Positions 24,425 to 35,560 of a DNA stretch of 64,000 nucleotides are shown here, one piece after another; position 1 is the stretch's first letter, and every line of letters starts with the position of its first letter. The DNA is from Coenobita brevimanus (lineage: Eukaryota > Arthropoda > Malacostraca > Decapoda > Coenobitidae), in assembly GCA_032717465.1 (NCBI GenBank), contig CM064670.1:19447939-19511938 (forward strand), given 5' to 3'. A program made the position numbers and the translations under genes. The notes beneath the pieces are model-generated. The model saw only the letters and a list, made by a program, of their open reading frames with translations. It made no database searches and was not told the origin of the DNA.

Positions 24425-24782
24425 CGGAATATGACCGTGACCTTGACATACTTTCGCCAATTTCGAACCCACAGGAGATTTTCACCCCTACTACACACCT
24501 GTAAAATTTTGTGATGATGTCTTGAGCAGTTGCGAAGTTATCGTGGTAACAGACACACAGACCTTGACCTACTTTCACCAATTTCGAACTTGTAGGAGAT
24601 TTTCATCCCTACTACACACCTGTAATAATTTGTGATGATAGCTTGATTGAGAAGTTATCTTGGTAATGGGCGCACAGACCTTGATTTTCTTTTACCAATT
24701 CGAACTGGTGATCAATTTTCTTTCCCTACCACAGACCTGTAAAATTTTGTGATGATCTTGCGCGCGTGCGAAGTTATCGTGC

Positions 24783-24783
<1 letters not shown>
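24425..24783. repeat. Tandem repeat, three units of about 121 bases
   Basis: Each unit begins 'gaccttgac(c/a)tactttc(a/g)cc' (near 24437, 24560 and 24679). It continues with 'accaatttcgaac', 'gagattttcatccctactac' and 'acacctgtaaaattttgtga', and ends 'gaagttatcgtggtaac' plus 'acacacag'. The last unit runs directly into (CA)n at 24785. Confidence 0.8.

Positions 24784-24784
<1 letters not shown>

Positions 24785-24850
<66 letters not shown>
24785..24850. repeat. (CA)n microsatellite
   Basis: Pure AC run growing from the 'acacacag' end of the preceding tandem unit. Confidence 0.97.
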
Positions 24851-24852
<2 letters not shown>

Positions 24853-25011
24853 AAAACAGTAGCAGCTTCTCTTTCGCGGATAGTAGTAAGAAAGTACATA
24901 ATGGTAATATAGAAGCCAGAACGACCTGTCTACACAAAAGCGATTATTTCCATGACAAAAATATTTGTGTGTAATTTTGCAGCAATACCTGGGGATTCTT
25001 TCATTACGAGG

Positions 25012-25013
<2 letters not shown>

Positions 25014-25063
<50 letters not shown>
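25014..25063. repeat. (TC)n microsatellite
   Basis: Pure CT run. Confidence 0.97.
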
Positions 25064-25065
<2 letters not shown>

Positions 25066-25366
25066 GATGATTAAAAGTCAGAGGGTAGCAAGCATGACAC
25101 GTTGCAGAAAGTTACAGGATCCATATATGCAGCTACATACCGAATATAGATGTACTTTAGTAACAGTAATCACTCATTACTTCGCTAGGAGGTGTTTCTC
25201 TCTTAAGCATGATCAGATCGCTTGAAGCAGCAAGCGACAGACCGAAAATGGTCAGATAACACAGCGACGCCGCGTCCCAACTTTGAATTTGACCCTTGAC
25301 CCTGATCAATCCGTACAATCGAATCATTTGTTCAAAGCTGGATCAAGCATTCGTTTGACGTTTCGT

Positions 25367-25370
<4 letters not shown>

Positions 25371-25463
<93 letters not shown>
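25371..25463. repeat. (CA)n microsatellite
   Basis: AC run with one 'gg' interruption. It is preceded by 'tgacccttgaccctgatc', another repeat of the accttgacc type that ends in CA. Confidence 0.97.
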
Positions 25464-25464
<1 letters not shown>

Positions 25465-26583
25465 CATATATACACACATACATAGTGTGGATAAACAGAT
25501 AACTGAATAAAGCATAGATACATGTTGAGAAACTGACTGGAATCCCATAGTTAGGCCTTGTACGTTCGCAAACGCAGGAGTTGCCAGTGATCACCGGGTA
25601 AGTTGATTAGGAAGTCGGTCAATGGCTCTCGGCTCGCAGTCATATACTTTCTAACATAGCTTCCATGATTAGTGATGAAGAGCACATAAATTCTTCAATA
25701 CTGTAATCATTGATTATTCCAGTTTTCTGTAAGTGATTTATTAAGTAAAATACTGCAGAATAGTTACTAGAATGCATAAAGCGATATGTGGTCCGTTAGC
25801 ATTCATCATATAATACGAAATATTAGCAAGTCTCACTGCAGGTTTAATTTGAAACACTAATCAGTTAGTTATCAAGGATATTAATGTTTCGCCTGGCATG
25901 TGCTGAAAAGAATGTACCGACCATTAGTTATTAAAAATGCATATTCTATGTAGCCTAAATCATGCGAACCGAAACCGCAAGTACCGATGTTTCCAGGAAG
26001 ACAACAACAAAACTTGAAGCGGGCTTGTGCATTATAATCTTCGTCTGATTCCCTATAAATAAGTTGCAGCCAAACGACTTCGTGTTAGTATTATATATGC
26101 ACATAAATATCTGAGCAAATTATTTGATTAAAAATGTATTAAGACATGGCTAAGAATATGAATAATCGCTTTTAAGCTGCGAAAAATAGTATATTACGCT
26201 CAGTTTAGTGATTCCCTTCAAGTTTATCATACCTTTCCTCAATTTATTGAGTAAATATGTTCATAAAATTATACTTATGAACAAAGAGATGAAGATAACA
26301 TTTACAAAACGGTAGTTGACTGCGTTTTCATTTTTCAAACTAGGTAATCAGGTGAAGACTGGTAACTTTTGGGAGTTGTGAACGCTCCCCTTAAATACTC
26401 GTATACCGGCAGTTCTCGTTGAACGTTCGGGATCCGTTTCATAACATCACATTTTTTCCCCTTTAAGCTGGTACAGCAAACTGGGGGAAACGGTAAAATT
26501 AGCGTCAAAGGCAGCAATGGAACTTTAGCGGGCAATTATTCAGTAATTCACTGTGGACTTAATGAAAAGGGAACGTTATATAT
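25464..26583. other. Intergenic, no gene seen
   Basis: AT-rich, without recognisable genes or clear repeats. Confidence 0.45.
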
Positions 26584-27553
26584 ATATGGTGAACTAAGTG
26601 AATTTTTCTCTTTGAAAGTTGGTTTGAAACAGGGATGTGTCATGTCTCCATGGTTGTTCAATCTGTACATGGATGGGGTAATAAAAGAGGAACACGGTAG
26701 GGTAGTGGATGTTGGAGTGGCCCTGGTGAGAGAGGATAGTGTTTGGAAACTCCCTGTACTGTTGTTTGCAGATGATGCTGTGTTGTTGAGTGAAGACGAA
26801 GGGGAGCTGCAAGGCTTGGTGGATGAGTTTAGTAGAGTGTGTAAGAAACGGAATCTAAAGGTGAATGTAGGGAAGAGTAAAGTGATGGTCTTTGAGAGAG
26901 GTAAAGTCAGTGAATGTACAGCAAGGTTGGATGGTGAGGAATTGGAAAATGTGAGTACGTTTAAGTACTTGGATAGTGTGATGAGTAAGGATGGAGGTTT
27001 GGAGGGTGAAGTGCTTGAAAGGGTACAGCAGGGAAGAAAGGTTGCTGGTTCTTTGAAAGCAGTGATAAGAAACAGGGAAGTGAGCATAGAAGTGAAAAAG
27101 TTACTACATGACAGTATTGTGATACCAACTCTAACGTACGGAAGTGAAGCTTGGACGTTGTTGGAAGGTCACAAGTCAAGATTGAGAGCAGTGGAAATGA
27201 GTTATTTAAGAGGAGCCTGTGGAGTCACATGGAGAGATAGGCTGACGAATGAGGATATAAAGGAACGTTGTGGTGTTGATGTGGATGTGATAGGGAGCGT
27301 TATGAGGAACACACTGAGGTGGTTTGGCCATGTGGAGAGAATGGAGGGTGAAAGACTGACGAAGAGAGTGTATGTGAGTGAGGTGGAGGGGGGAAGAGGG
27401 AGGGAGAGGCCGAGGATGAGATGGAGGGATGGGGTGGAGAGGTATATGAGAGAGGGGGGTGTGAGTTGGGAGCAGGGCAGTGAAATGGCGGGGGACAAGG
27501 CGACTTGGAGGCGATTTGTTTGTGGCCACCCCAAACGGGATTGAGGCGTCTGG

Positions 27554-27556
<3 letters not shown>
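26584..27556 (+). mobile_element. RTE-type LINE, 5'-truncated (copy B)
   Basis: The last ~970 bases of the same LINE as copies A and D, ending 'gaggcgtctggcaatata' with a (TA)n tail at 27557-27602. Its 5' truncation lies within a few bases of that of copy C (27672-28650), which is in the opposite orientation. Both share the word 'ctaagtgaatttttctcttt', where A and D have ctgagtga. Confidence 0.9.
26612..27544 (+). pseudogene. Partial RTE reverse transcriptase (copy B), frame still open
   Basis: 310 codons without a stop. Landmarks are 'GLKQGCVMSPWLFNLYMDG' at the start, the intact catalytic box 'LLFADDAVLLSEDE', 'NVGKSKVMVFERG', 'YGSEAWTLLEGHKSRLRAVE' and the C-terminal 'RWFGHVERMEGERLTKRVY' with 'RPRMRWRDGVERYM'. 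The endonuclease and the first reverse-transcriptase blocks are missing because of 5' truncation. This is the best preserved stretch of this LINE in the window and the only A-to-D-type copy with FADD. Confidence 0.88.
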
Positions 27557-27607
<51 letters not shown>

Positions 27608-27671
27608 AGCTAAAGGTGGTGGTTGTGTATATGTCTATCTATCTAAAGGTGGTGGTTGTGTATATGTCTAT
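27557..27671. repeat. (TA)n plus duplicated 34-base word and (TATC)n
   Basis: The (TA)n run to 27602 is followed by two copies of 'ctaaaggtggtggttgtgta' plus 'tatgtctatctat', then (CTAT)n, the tail of copy C. It forms the spacer between the inverted LINE copies. Confidence 0.9.
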
Positions 27672-28650
27672 CTATCTATCTATCTATCTATTGCCAGACG
27701 CCTCAATCCCGTTTGGGGTGGCCACAAACAAATCGCCTCCAAGTCGCCCTGTCCCCCGCCATTTCACTGCCCTGCTCCCAACTCACACCCCTCTCTCATA
27801 TACCTCTCGACCCCCTCCCTCCATCTCATCCTCGGCCTCCCCCTCCCACTTCCACCCTCCACCTCACTCACATACACTCTCTTCGTCAGTCTTTCACCCT
27901 CCATCCTCTCCACATGGCCAAACCACCTCAGTGTGTTCCTCATACCGCTTCCTATCACCTCCACATCAACACCACAACGTTCCTTTATATCCTCATTCGT
28001 CAGCCTATCTCTCCATGTGACTCCACAGGCTCCTCTTAAATAACTCATTTCCACTGCTCTCACTCTTGACTTGTGTCCTTCCAACAACGTCCAAGCTTCA
28101 CTTCCGTACGTTAGAGTTGGTATCACAATACTGTCATGTAGTAACTTTTTCACTTCCATGCTCACTTCCCTGTTTCTTATCACTGTTTTCAAAGAACCAG
28201 CAACCTTTCTTCCCTGCTGTACCCTTTCAAGCACTTCACCCTCCAAACCTCCATCCTTACTCATCACACTACCCTAGTACTTAAACATACTCACATTTTC
28301 CAATTCCTCACCATCCAACCTTGCTGTACATTCACTGACTTTACCTCTCTCAAAGACCATCACTTTACTCTTCCCTACATTCACCTTCAGATTCCGTTTC
28401 TTACACACTCTCTCAAACTCATTCACCAAGCCTTGCAGCTCCCCTTCGTCTGCACTCAACAACACAGTATCATCTAGACACAACAGTACAGGGAGTTTCC
28501 AAACACTATCCTCTCTCACCAGGGCCACTCCAACATCCACTACCCTACCTTGTACCTCTTTTATTACCCCATCCATGTACAGATTGAACAACCATGGAGA
28601 CATGACACATCCCTGTTTCAACCCAACTTTCAAAGAGAAAAATTCACTTA
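27672..28650 (-). mobile_element. RTE-type LINE, 5'-truncated (copy C)
   Basis: Mirror image of copy B. The (GATA)n-type tail is on the left and the 5' truncation at 'actaagtgaatttttctc' is on the right (about 28648). Coding pieces at 28274-28633 and 27764-28267 are interrupted by a stop between 'NVSMFKY' and the following segment, and by a further break near the 3' end. The catalytic box reads CLDD. Sequence is very close to copy B. Confidence 0.9.
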
Positions 28651-30867
28651 GTATATCTATATGTATGCAACGATTTATCTTGCTCTCGTGTTTCTGAACA
28701 TGATTCTTCTGAACTCTCTACTCTCAGGCTTCGGCTTTCATGTCATTCTCAGACTTAATATATCTGTGCTGTTTACTTATCCCCTAATTCTACTGACTAT
28801 GAAAAATTCCTTGACTATCTTACTTCTACGATGGAACACATCCTATCCGTTTGTCCATTCTCTGAAATTTCCATTCTAGGAGATTTCAATGTTCACCACC
28901 AACTTGGGCTCTCCTCTCCTTTCACTGATCCACCTGGTGAACAAACCTAAATCTTTTCTATACTTAATGACCTAGAGCAGCTTGTACAGCACCCTACCCG
29001 AATCCCTGACTACCTTGGAGAGAGTTCCAATATACTTGACCTCTTCCTTACAACAATCCTTCTGCTTATACTGTTAATCCTTCCTCTCCGTTGGGTTCCT
29101 CCAATCACAACCTTATTACCTCAACTTGTCCCATCGCTCTGGAGTGGCCTGTGGACTCTCCAAAGAAACGTCTGTTGTGACACTTTGGAGCTGCTGATTG
29201 GGAGGCCCTCAAGCAGTACTTCTTTGATTTTCCCAGGAATGATTATTGCTTCCATGGCCGGAAGCCATCTGAGTGTTCCTCGTACATTACGGAGGTTATT
29301 CTCTCGGGCATGGAAACATACATTACTTTCTCATATCCTTTGACTAATGCAAGAAATCGTTGGTTTAATCACACTTGTTCTAATGCCGTCCACAACAAGG
29401 AGAGGGGCCTATAAAAGGCACCGGAGCCAACCCACCCCTGAATCAAATCATTTTCATTTTTCTGCCCGGAATCATGCTAAATCTATTCTTCGCTCTGCTA
29501 AAAATAATTTCACCCATACTAAATGCTTCCAACTCTCCAACTCGAATTTTTCCCGGTCCTTCTGGCACCTTGCCAAAAACCTTCCTAACAACTTACCTCA
29601 TCATTTTTCCCTCCTTTTTTCCTACTTTGATGACTCTGTAGCTATTTCTTCTACTGCAGATCTCAGCACTCAGACTTTCTCCTCCAATTCCACCTTAGAC
29701 AATTCCAGTACTGTTCCTCCATCACTTCCTCCCCTGACTTCCTCATGGTTGACATTAAAATTTCTTCAGCTGATGTACAGTATTTTCTGCCATCACTGGC
29801 CTCAATACTAATATGACACATGGGCCTGTTGTCCTCAAGAACTGTGCTTCTGTGCTTACACCCTGCCTGAGTAAACTCTTTCACTTTTGTCTATCAACTT
29901 GTACCTTTTCTTCTTGCTGAAAGTTTGCCCTCATTCAGCCTGTCTCAAAGAAGGGTGACCATTCCTAACCCTCTAACTAAGGCCCAATTGCTTTAACATC
30001 CTGTGTCTCAAAAGTTTTTGGGCCAATACTTAACAGAAAAATTTTAAAGCATCTTTTCTACCACAACCTTCTTTCTCATCGTCAGTATGGGTTCCGTCAG
30101 GGACGCTCCACTGGAGATCTTCTCACCTACCTTTCAGACTCCTGGTCATCCTCCTTTCGGGACTTTGGCGAAAGGTTTGCAATTGCACTTGACATTTCAA
30201 AGGCTTTTGATTGAGTCTGGCATAAATCTTTAATTTCCAAACTGCCCTCCTATGCTTTCTATCCTTCTGCCTGTGCCTTCATCTATACAGTAGCTTACCT
30301 TCTGGTCGTTCTATAGCTGCTGTTGCAGACAGCCACCGTTCTTCTCCTAGATTTAACAACAATGGTGTTCCTTAGGGCTCTGTCCTGTCACCAACTCTCT
30401 TCCATTTATTCATCAATGACCTTCTAAGCTGTACATCTAACCTTGACCACTCATAGACTGATTATTCCACACTTCCACATTTCCATTCGGTTCCTGCAAT
30501 GTCCATCTCGGCAGTTACTTCAACAAACAAGGGATGAATTTATGGCACACCTAATATCTGACTTGGCTTGTATCTCTGGCTGGAGTAAAAATAATCTTTA
30601 ATTTTAAAACATTAAAGACTCAGTTCTTACACCAGTCAACTAGACAAAATCTTCCACAGGAGTACCCACTAATTTTTAATAATATCTAGCTCAATCCTGC
30701 ATCATCCTTGAACATGCTTTGGGATTCATTCTATCGGGACTTATCTTGGAAAGATCATATTATATCCCTTATAAAATCTGCTTCCAGGAGTTTAGGTGTG
30801 CTAAGCCGACTCCGTACCTTCTTTACCCCTGCAGTGTTGTTGACTTTATACATGGGTTTATTCGCCC

Positions 30868-30872
<5 letters not shown>
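28651..30872 (+). mobile_element. Jockey-type LINE, long but decayed
   Basis: Translated pieces on the + strand are 'ISILGDFNVHHQLG' (endonuclease, near 28870-28915) and 'ARNHAKSILRSAKNNF' (near 29464-29510). Then come 'PIALTSCVSKVFGPILNRKI' and 'HRQYGFRQGRSTGDLLTYL' (near 29985-30135), and 'FAIALDISKAFD' (near 30175-30212). The last is 'DLSWKDHIISLIKSASRSLG' (30737-30796). It stops at 'GFIRPC' and is replaced by (TA)n. Many stops and shifts. Same family as the copy at 21001-21885, which continues where this one ends. Confidence 0.8.

Positions 30873-30898
<26 letters not shown>
30871..30898. repeat. (TA)n microsatellite
   Basis: Short TA run at the broken 3' end of the Jockey-type element. 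Confidence 0.9.
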
Positions 30899-31146
30899 AC
30901 ATTGATCTAGTGAATGAGACATCCTAGTTCTGAAGAGGTTGGAAGAAACTGTGCGGGGGAACCAAACAGTGTATATGAAAAAAAAACATCAAATGAAATG
31001 ACAGGCAGGATTGTAAGTGTACAGTATAGTGATGTACCTTTGGTCCATTCACTGCGATGAAGTATTTTTCGCTGTCTTCGTACTAGCTCTATGCAATTCT
31101 GTTATCGCCTGCCTTTATCAAAGTGGAGCGCTAATTTTCTTGCCAG

Positions 31147-31161
31147 CACGCGCGCGCGCGC

Positions 31162-31229
<68 letters not shown>
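31147..31229. repeat. (CG)n(TG)n microsatellite
   Basis: CG dinucleotides lead into a long TG run that abuts the 3' end of the SINE at 31232. Confidence 0.97.
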
Positions 31230-31231
<2 letters not shown>

Positions 31232-31232
<1 letters not shown>

Positions 31233-31484
31233 ATTCACCAGGTCGGTCAGGATCACTTGATGGTCGTGATCGTCAGCTTTTTACCCTCCTGGAAGGGAGC
31301 TGAGAGCTCATATAGTCCGATCTAAGGGCAAGGCTGTGACCTTCACACACGCACACACCCGTCCCCTTGCTCAAGGGGAACAGTAACCACCCACTTCGTC
31401 AGTGAAACTTTTCGCAACCTGAGCAAGGCGCGAACTCCCGTCCACCAGTTGGGAAGCGAGAACGTTACCACTGCACCAGCGAGC

Positions 31485-31488
<4 letters not shown>
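31232..31488 (-). mobile_element. tRNA-Gly-derived SINE, copy 2
   Basis: Nearly identical to 6890-7145 over the full unit and in the same orientation. On the minus strand the head at the right has the A box 'tggtgcagtggtaacg', GCC-type anticodon context 'ttcccaa' (one base changed from copy 1) and the B box 'gagttcgcgcc'. Both sides are flanked by TG/CA microsatellites (31147-31229 and 31488-31534). Confidence 0.85.

Positions 31489-31534
<46 letters not shown>
31488..31534. repeat. (TG)n microsatellite
   Basis: Pure TG run at the head side of the SINE. Confidence 0.97.
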
Positions 31535-31537
<3 letters not shown>

Positions 31538-31559
31538 TCTTGGACAAGTTCGAAAATGT

Positions 31560-31700
31560 GCAGAGTCAAGATCAAGGTCACCATAATGGCTCCAAAGGTT
31601 AACTAGTTTCTATCGCCCGCATTTAGCACCATTACATCTCATGAACATCTTGAACTCTCAACGTGAAACCTTCAGGGTATCAAGATATGGCCAAAATCTT
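31560..31700. repeat. Copy of the 'ccatatcttgataccctga' repeat core
   Basis: In inverse orientation to 15840-15950 it shares 'atcaaggtcaccat', 'tctcatgaacatcttgaact' and 'cagggtatcaagatatggcc'. It breaks off into the GC-rich island. Confidence 0.55.
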
Positions 31701-31705
31701 TCTGT

Positions 31706-31931
31706 TCCCCCTGGGGGGCCCCCCAGCCCATATGGGGGTGTCGCCGCACACGGGTCCCCCCAAGGGATGCGTCGCCCCCGGCTCCCCAGGGGGGTACACC
31801 CCGCAGCCCCCCTGGGGATCCCACCTCACGGCCCCCCCCGAGAAGTGTCCCGCCCCCTAGGACCCCTGGGGGGCAGTCCCGCTGTCCACCCCGGAGAGGC
31901 GCTGCCCCCAACACCCCCGGGGGGGGGGCAA
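31706..31931. repeat. GC-rich island of alternating C-runs and G-runs
   Basis: About 225 bases dominated by runs of 4-8 C and 4-8 G ('cccctggggggccccccag' and similar), abruptly bounded by ordinary AT-rich DNA. Frames through it encode proline-glycine rich low-complexity peptides and are not convincing genes. Confidence 0.75.
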
Positions 31932-33108
31932 AATACATCCATAGCGGAGAAATGGATAATCATATAGCTTTTATTCCCTTCATTGGCAGAAAATCTGAAC
32001 GTAATATACAGTAATCATTTAATTTTATTTTGACTGAAATAGCTATGGATAGCCATATCAACGAAAGATGTGATTATAACTGTATAGGATGCTTTGATCT
32101 TACCGACATTAACTCCTTCATCCAGCGAGCGTAATCAATATACACTTGTTTCCCCTACGAAGAAATTTTATTCAGCAGAGGAGAGTCCCCTGGTAGTGAA
32201 GGGATTAATGAAGCTTGCGTTTTCTTTTTTTACAGTGTCATCCTAAAGATAGATTAATTTTCTGCCACATTATTATGATCAAAGAGCTAATGCACGGACG
32301 GGGACAAAACTTCGCTGTATATTTTACAACTTCAGCTTCTTAATTTTATCAGCGAATAAATATTCCTAAGGTGTGAGAGGCTTGCCATGCTTCTCTGCCC
32401 CGCAGACTAAGCTGCTTGGTATAATGCTTCAAGGTGGAAAGTGAGGGACATGTCTTAAATGTGAATTGGGCGCAGTGGAATCGTTGGCGAACTTGTGTCC
32501 CTGACTGCACAGCTACGTCACCCCTGCCCTTGTCGACCTCCAATTCCCTCCAACACTCCCTATTCTTTTCTACTTCCTTCTCTCTCATTTTCTTTCTGAC
32601 CTCTTTCCTCCAGCTCTCAAGGGTGACGGTAGGCAATCGAAAGCACACTTGTCCCGCAACCTAAAAATTCATGGTTCGATCCTCGAGCTACAGTAGCTAC
32701 TAGACTGTTTGGGAAAGGTCTTCTTTATCACGGCCTGTCTGTGCCTAGAACTGAAATAGGGACCTGACTTGTGAACTAAACTGCTGCGTGTTGTAGCATC
32801 GGGAAGACTGAGGCTTACCAGATTTAATGTCTACCTTCATGAGCCTCGTGCTGTTGATAGGCATTAATTTAAGATTTTTTTTACAGCGCTTTTGCACAGA
32901 CCAGAGTATTTGAAAAAGTAGTTTCTCCTTTGTTCCTCTTCACCCAACAGTACAGATGGTAGTATAAGTGTAAATTACATTGTTGCTTGTTGTACACTAA
33001 CGTAAGGTTGAAATATAATGAAAGTTAATTGTAATAAGCTTTGATCCATGTGTAGTCGACAGATACTAATCATAGGCTTTGTTCTTTTTCTTCCTATCCA
33101 TTTCGCAG
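31932..33108. other. Intergenic upstream of gene 1; half palindromic element
   Basis: No gene. 32109-32215 is a left half of the palindromic TTAA family ('ttaactccttcatccagcga', then 'gaaattttattcagcagagg' and 'gaagggattaatgaag'). The end, 33081-33108, is a pyrimidine tract and splice acceptor. Confidence 0.5.
33107..33108 (+). other. Probable splice acceptor for gene 1
   Basis: 'gttctttttcttcctatcc' followed by 'atttcgcag' is a strong pyrimidine tract and AG, about 206 bases upstream of the start codon. It implies an upstream non-coding exon outside what I can identify. Confidence 0.45.
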
Positions 33109-33314
33109 AAACATTAAAACAAGTGATGTTGAGAAGATTATGGGGCGACTGTGACTCATAAAACTACTCTCTTGATGGGCAGAACTGTGAGCGTATGAGT
33201 TTGGCAAAAAATGATAACGATGGCAACTGTGTTGATGTGAGGATGTACAGCAGTAGCAATACATGTATATTAAAGGAAGTGAGAGTAGTGGTGATGTGAC
33301 AGCGTTGAAGGGCC

Positions 33315-33806
33315 ATGTCACTAGGTGGTGCTGCCAAGCTTCTGCTCCTGCCTTTGGCAATCCTTACACTCACCCAACCATCCTTCTGTCTCTGGGGGAA
33401 CACCGCAAGGGACGAGTCTACCGATGATGACAGTGATGGAGTAATTCAACCGCTGAGGGAATTGGTTCTAGGAGGTCCCACTAAGATAGTTTACGACGTG
33501 ATCACCTTTAACTACTTGGGCATCAAACCAGCCGTACGTGATCTATTGGTCAGCGCAATAATTAATGGCGGAAGCTCAATTCTGTCAGCTATAATCGGCA
33601 TCATCTGGATAGTCGTCAGCCTTGTCTTACAGGGAATATACTGGAGTATTGAAACCAGCGTAGAAAAATCCTGGATAATAAAGTGGGCCATCAAGTCCTT
33701 CATCTTAGAGCAGCTCAATCCCTTCAATGGTCCTAGTACAGTGAACGTTTTCTTTGGGCGATCTCTCGTGGAGGCGATGATACAAGACATCGGTGCTGAA
33801 CCCTGA
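33315..33806 (+). CDS. Secreted cysteine-free hydrophobic protein, paralogue 1
   Basis: 163 codons, ATG to TGA with no intron. Residues 1-25 are a signal peptide (basic start, 'LLLLPLAILTL' core, likely cut after 'PSFC'). The mature chain starts LW, then an acidic stretch 'ARDESTDDDSDG' (31-42). The conserved block 'GGPTKIVYDV' with 'TFNYLGIK' lies at about 53-71. A strongly hydrophobic, membrane-like helix 'SAIIGIIWIVVSLVLQGIYW' spans about 90-109. A further block 'SWIIKWAIKSFILEQ' follows, and no cysteine lies after the signal. The second copy at 47339-47830 aligns along its whole length with one compensating pair of one-residue gaps, about half identical by hand count. I do not recognise the family. 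A secreted, membrane-active or lipid-associated role is inference from composition only. Different degrees of substitution with preserved reading frame argue for two working genes. Confidence 0.8.
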   Translation: MSLGGAAKLLLLPLAILTLTQPSFCLWGNTARDESTDDDSDGVIQPLRELVLGGPTKIVYDVITFNYLGIKPAVRDLLVSAIINGGSSILSAIIGIIWIVVSLVLQGIYWSIETSVEKSWIIKWAIKSFILEQLNPFNGPSTVNVFFGRSLVEAMIQDIGAEP

Positions 33807-33830
33807 GCACGCTGGTGATGGAAGTTCTGG

Positions 33831-33832
33831 GT
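33831..33832 (+). other. Probable splice donor after the stop of gene 1
   Basis: 'ttctgg|gtaagcat' begins 24 bases after the stop codon. Gene 2 has a donor in nearly the same place, so an intron in the 3' UTR is likely. Confidence 0.5.
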
Positions 33833-34799
33833 AAGCATATTTTATGATAAAGTAACCTTTATTAACATGGAGATTGTCTTCCCGAAGCGCTCCGTGTCAT
33901 GCCTTGTTACATGACCCCTTGATTAATCGAATGAATGTAATATATCCACACACTAACATTGTGCTTATTGTGCCTGCCCCAAGTAAAATGATCAAGTGCC
34001 GCAAATAACAGAACATTACAACAGCCAGCAGATTCCGTATATCTAGCGACAACACCAAAAACTTCAACACTGCTTTCTGCCCTCAGATAAAACAACTCTT
34101 GAAGGACAGAAACAAATCAAAGAGAAAATTTTATCCCAGTCCAGCAGAACTAGAAACCTTACACAGTGAGAAAAAAAAATCAAAACACGCAGGCAAAGCA
34201 ACTGAAAAAAAAACTTAGTGGACGCCCTTGATCATAAAATGAGGAGGATCAAATTCTGGAAAACAAAAGAAACATTCGATCGTCCAAAGATTCACCACCA
34301 CCAACTTACGAAGCCCTAGTAAACAGGGTTGGAACTTATACCCAGTAAAAAGGAATAAGTAAGCAATTTTTATACATCAATACTCCAGAAAAACACAAAC
34401 TCCCAAAACAGAGCCATAAAAAGGAGGAAACACAAAGATTACCTCCATTCACCTCACAACAAGTCTAGTAAGTGATTTAAAGCAAAAATGATAATAATAA
34501 CAATAAAATAAAATAAACTCCTTAGCGGTAGAACCAAATAAATTTATAATATCCATTTGGAAAACTTTGGCCCTATAAAAATAGGAACTAAAACTTTTAC
34601 TGAAATTTGCAAGTTTTCCTGGACTCACAGCTGAATCCTCTATATCTAGGAACAAAAAAAGCATCCAACTTGGAGAACCTCCTATTAGTCCAAAAATCAT
34701 ACAGACCAACAAGGCTGCCTTGTACATCGTCCAAAATAATGGAAATGTTAATAAAGTAGATGTGCAGTTTCTTCCTGCGCATTTAGAGAAAATATAAAA
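33833..34799. other. Downstream of gene 1, no further exon identified
   Basis: AT-rich sequence without recognisable genes. The 3' exon expected from the donor at 33831 is not identified with confidence. Confidence 0.4.
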
Positions 34800-34809
34800 A
34801 CTGTATACC

Positions 34810-35460
34810 CATCCCATAGATATGTATGCATATTTCTTTGAAATCCATGTGTTTACAATTCCCCGTTTCTGATCAATTATATTTTTAGGAAGGGGGACTG
34901 CCTCGCCAAGAATCACTATCGGGGGGTCACGCTTCCCCAAAATCGCATCACGGATGAAATCTACTGCTCAGTTTATAGTAAGATATTAAAGCCATATCAA
35001 GCCTTCTTTCCCTATTTCTGTGAATGTTAATTTCGGTGTAAGGAGTGCTGGCACCTCTTAAAATAATGGTGAAAAAAAATATAGTGGAATACATTATCAA
35101 GGAATCAGACGAATTGACCTGAAAAGTATCATTGAAATCCAAGTGTTCACTTTCCTATGTTTCTGTTAGTTTTTATTTTAGGAGGGGCTGATCCCCCAAG
35201 AATCATTAGTGGGTCATGTTCCCCAAATGTCGCAATACAGATGAGAGTCCATTGTACAGCAGATACTAAGATATCAAGGCCATATCTGTCCTTCTTTCAC
35301 TATTTCTGAGAAGTATTTATTTGGTAGGGGTGGCTTACTTCCATAAAAATCATCGCAAAATTATATATAGTGGAAAACCTTAAAACCTTCCCAGTAACCA
35401 GACGAACTTGCCTGGGAAATTTCATTCAGATCCATCAGATAACCTAGGAGGAGTTAAAAC
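34810..35460. repeat. Tandem repeat, two units of about 290 bases
   Basis: Words shared in order by both units: 'gccaagaatcactatcgggg' / 'cccaagaatcattagtgggt', 'ttccccaaa(a/t)', 'acagatgag', 'agatattaaagccatatcaa' / 'agatatcaaggccatatctg', 'ccttctttc' and 'tagtgga'. Both close with 'cagacgaa(t)ttg' and 'tttcatt(c)agatcca'. The second unit ends in (CA)n at 35465-35560. Confidence 0.75.
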
Positions 35461-35464
35461 ACAC

Positions 35465-35480
35465 ACATACTGTACACACA

Positions 35481-35559
<79 letters not shown>

Positions 35560-35560
35560 C
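35465..35560. repeat. (CA)n microsatellite
   Basis: CA run with a few early interruptions, continuing the end of the 290-base tandem unit. Confidence 0.97.
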
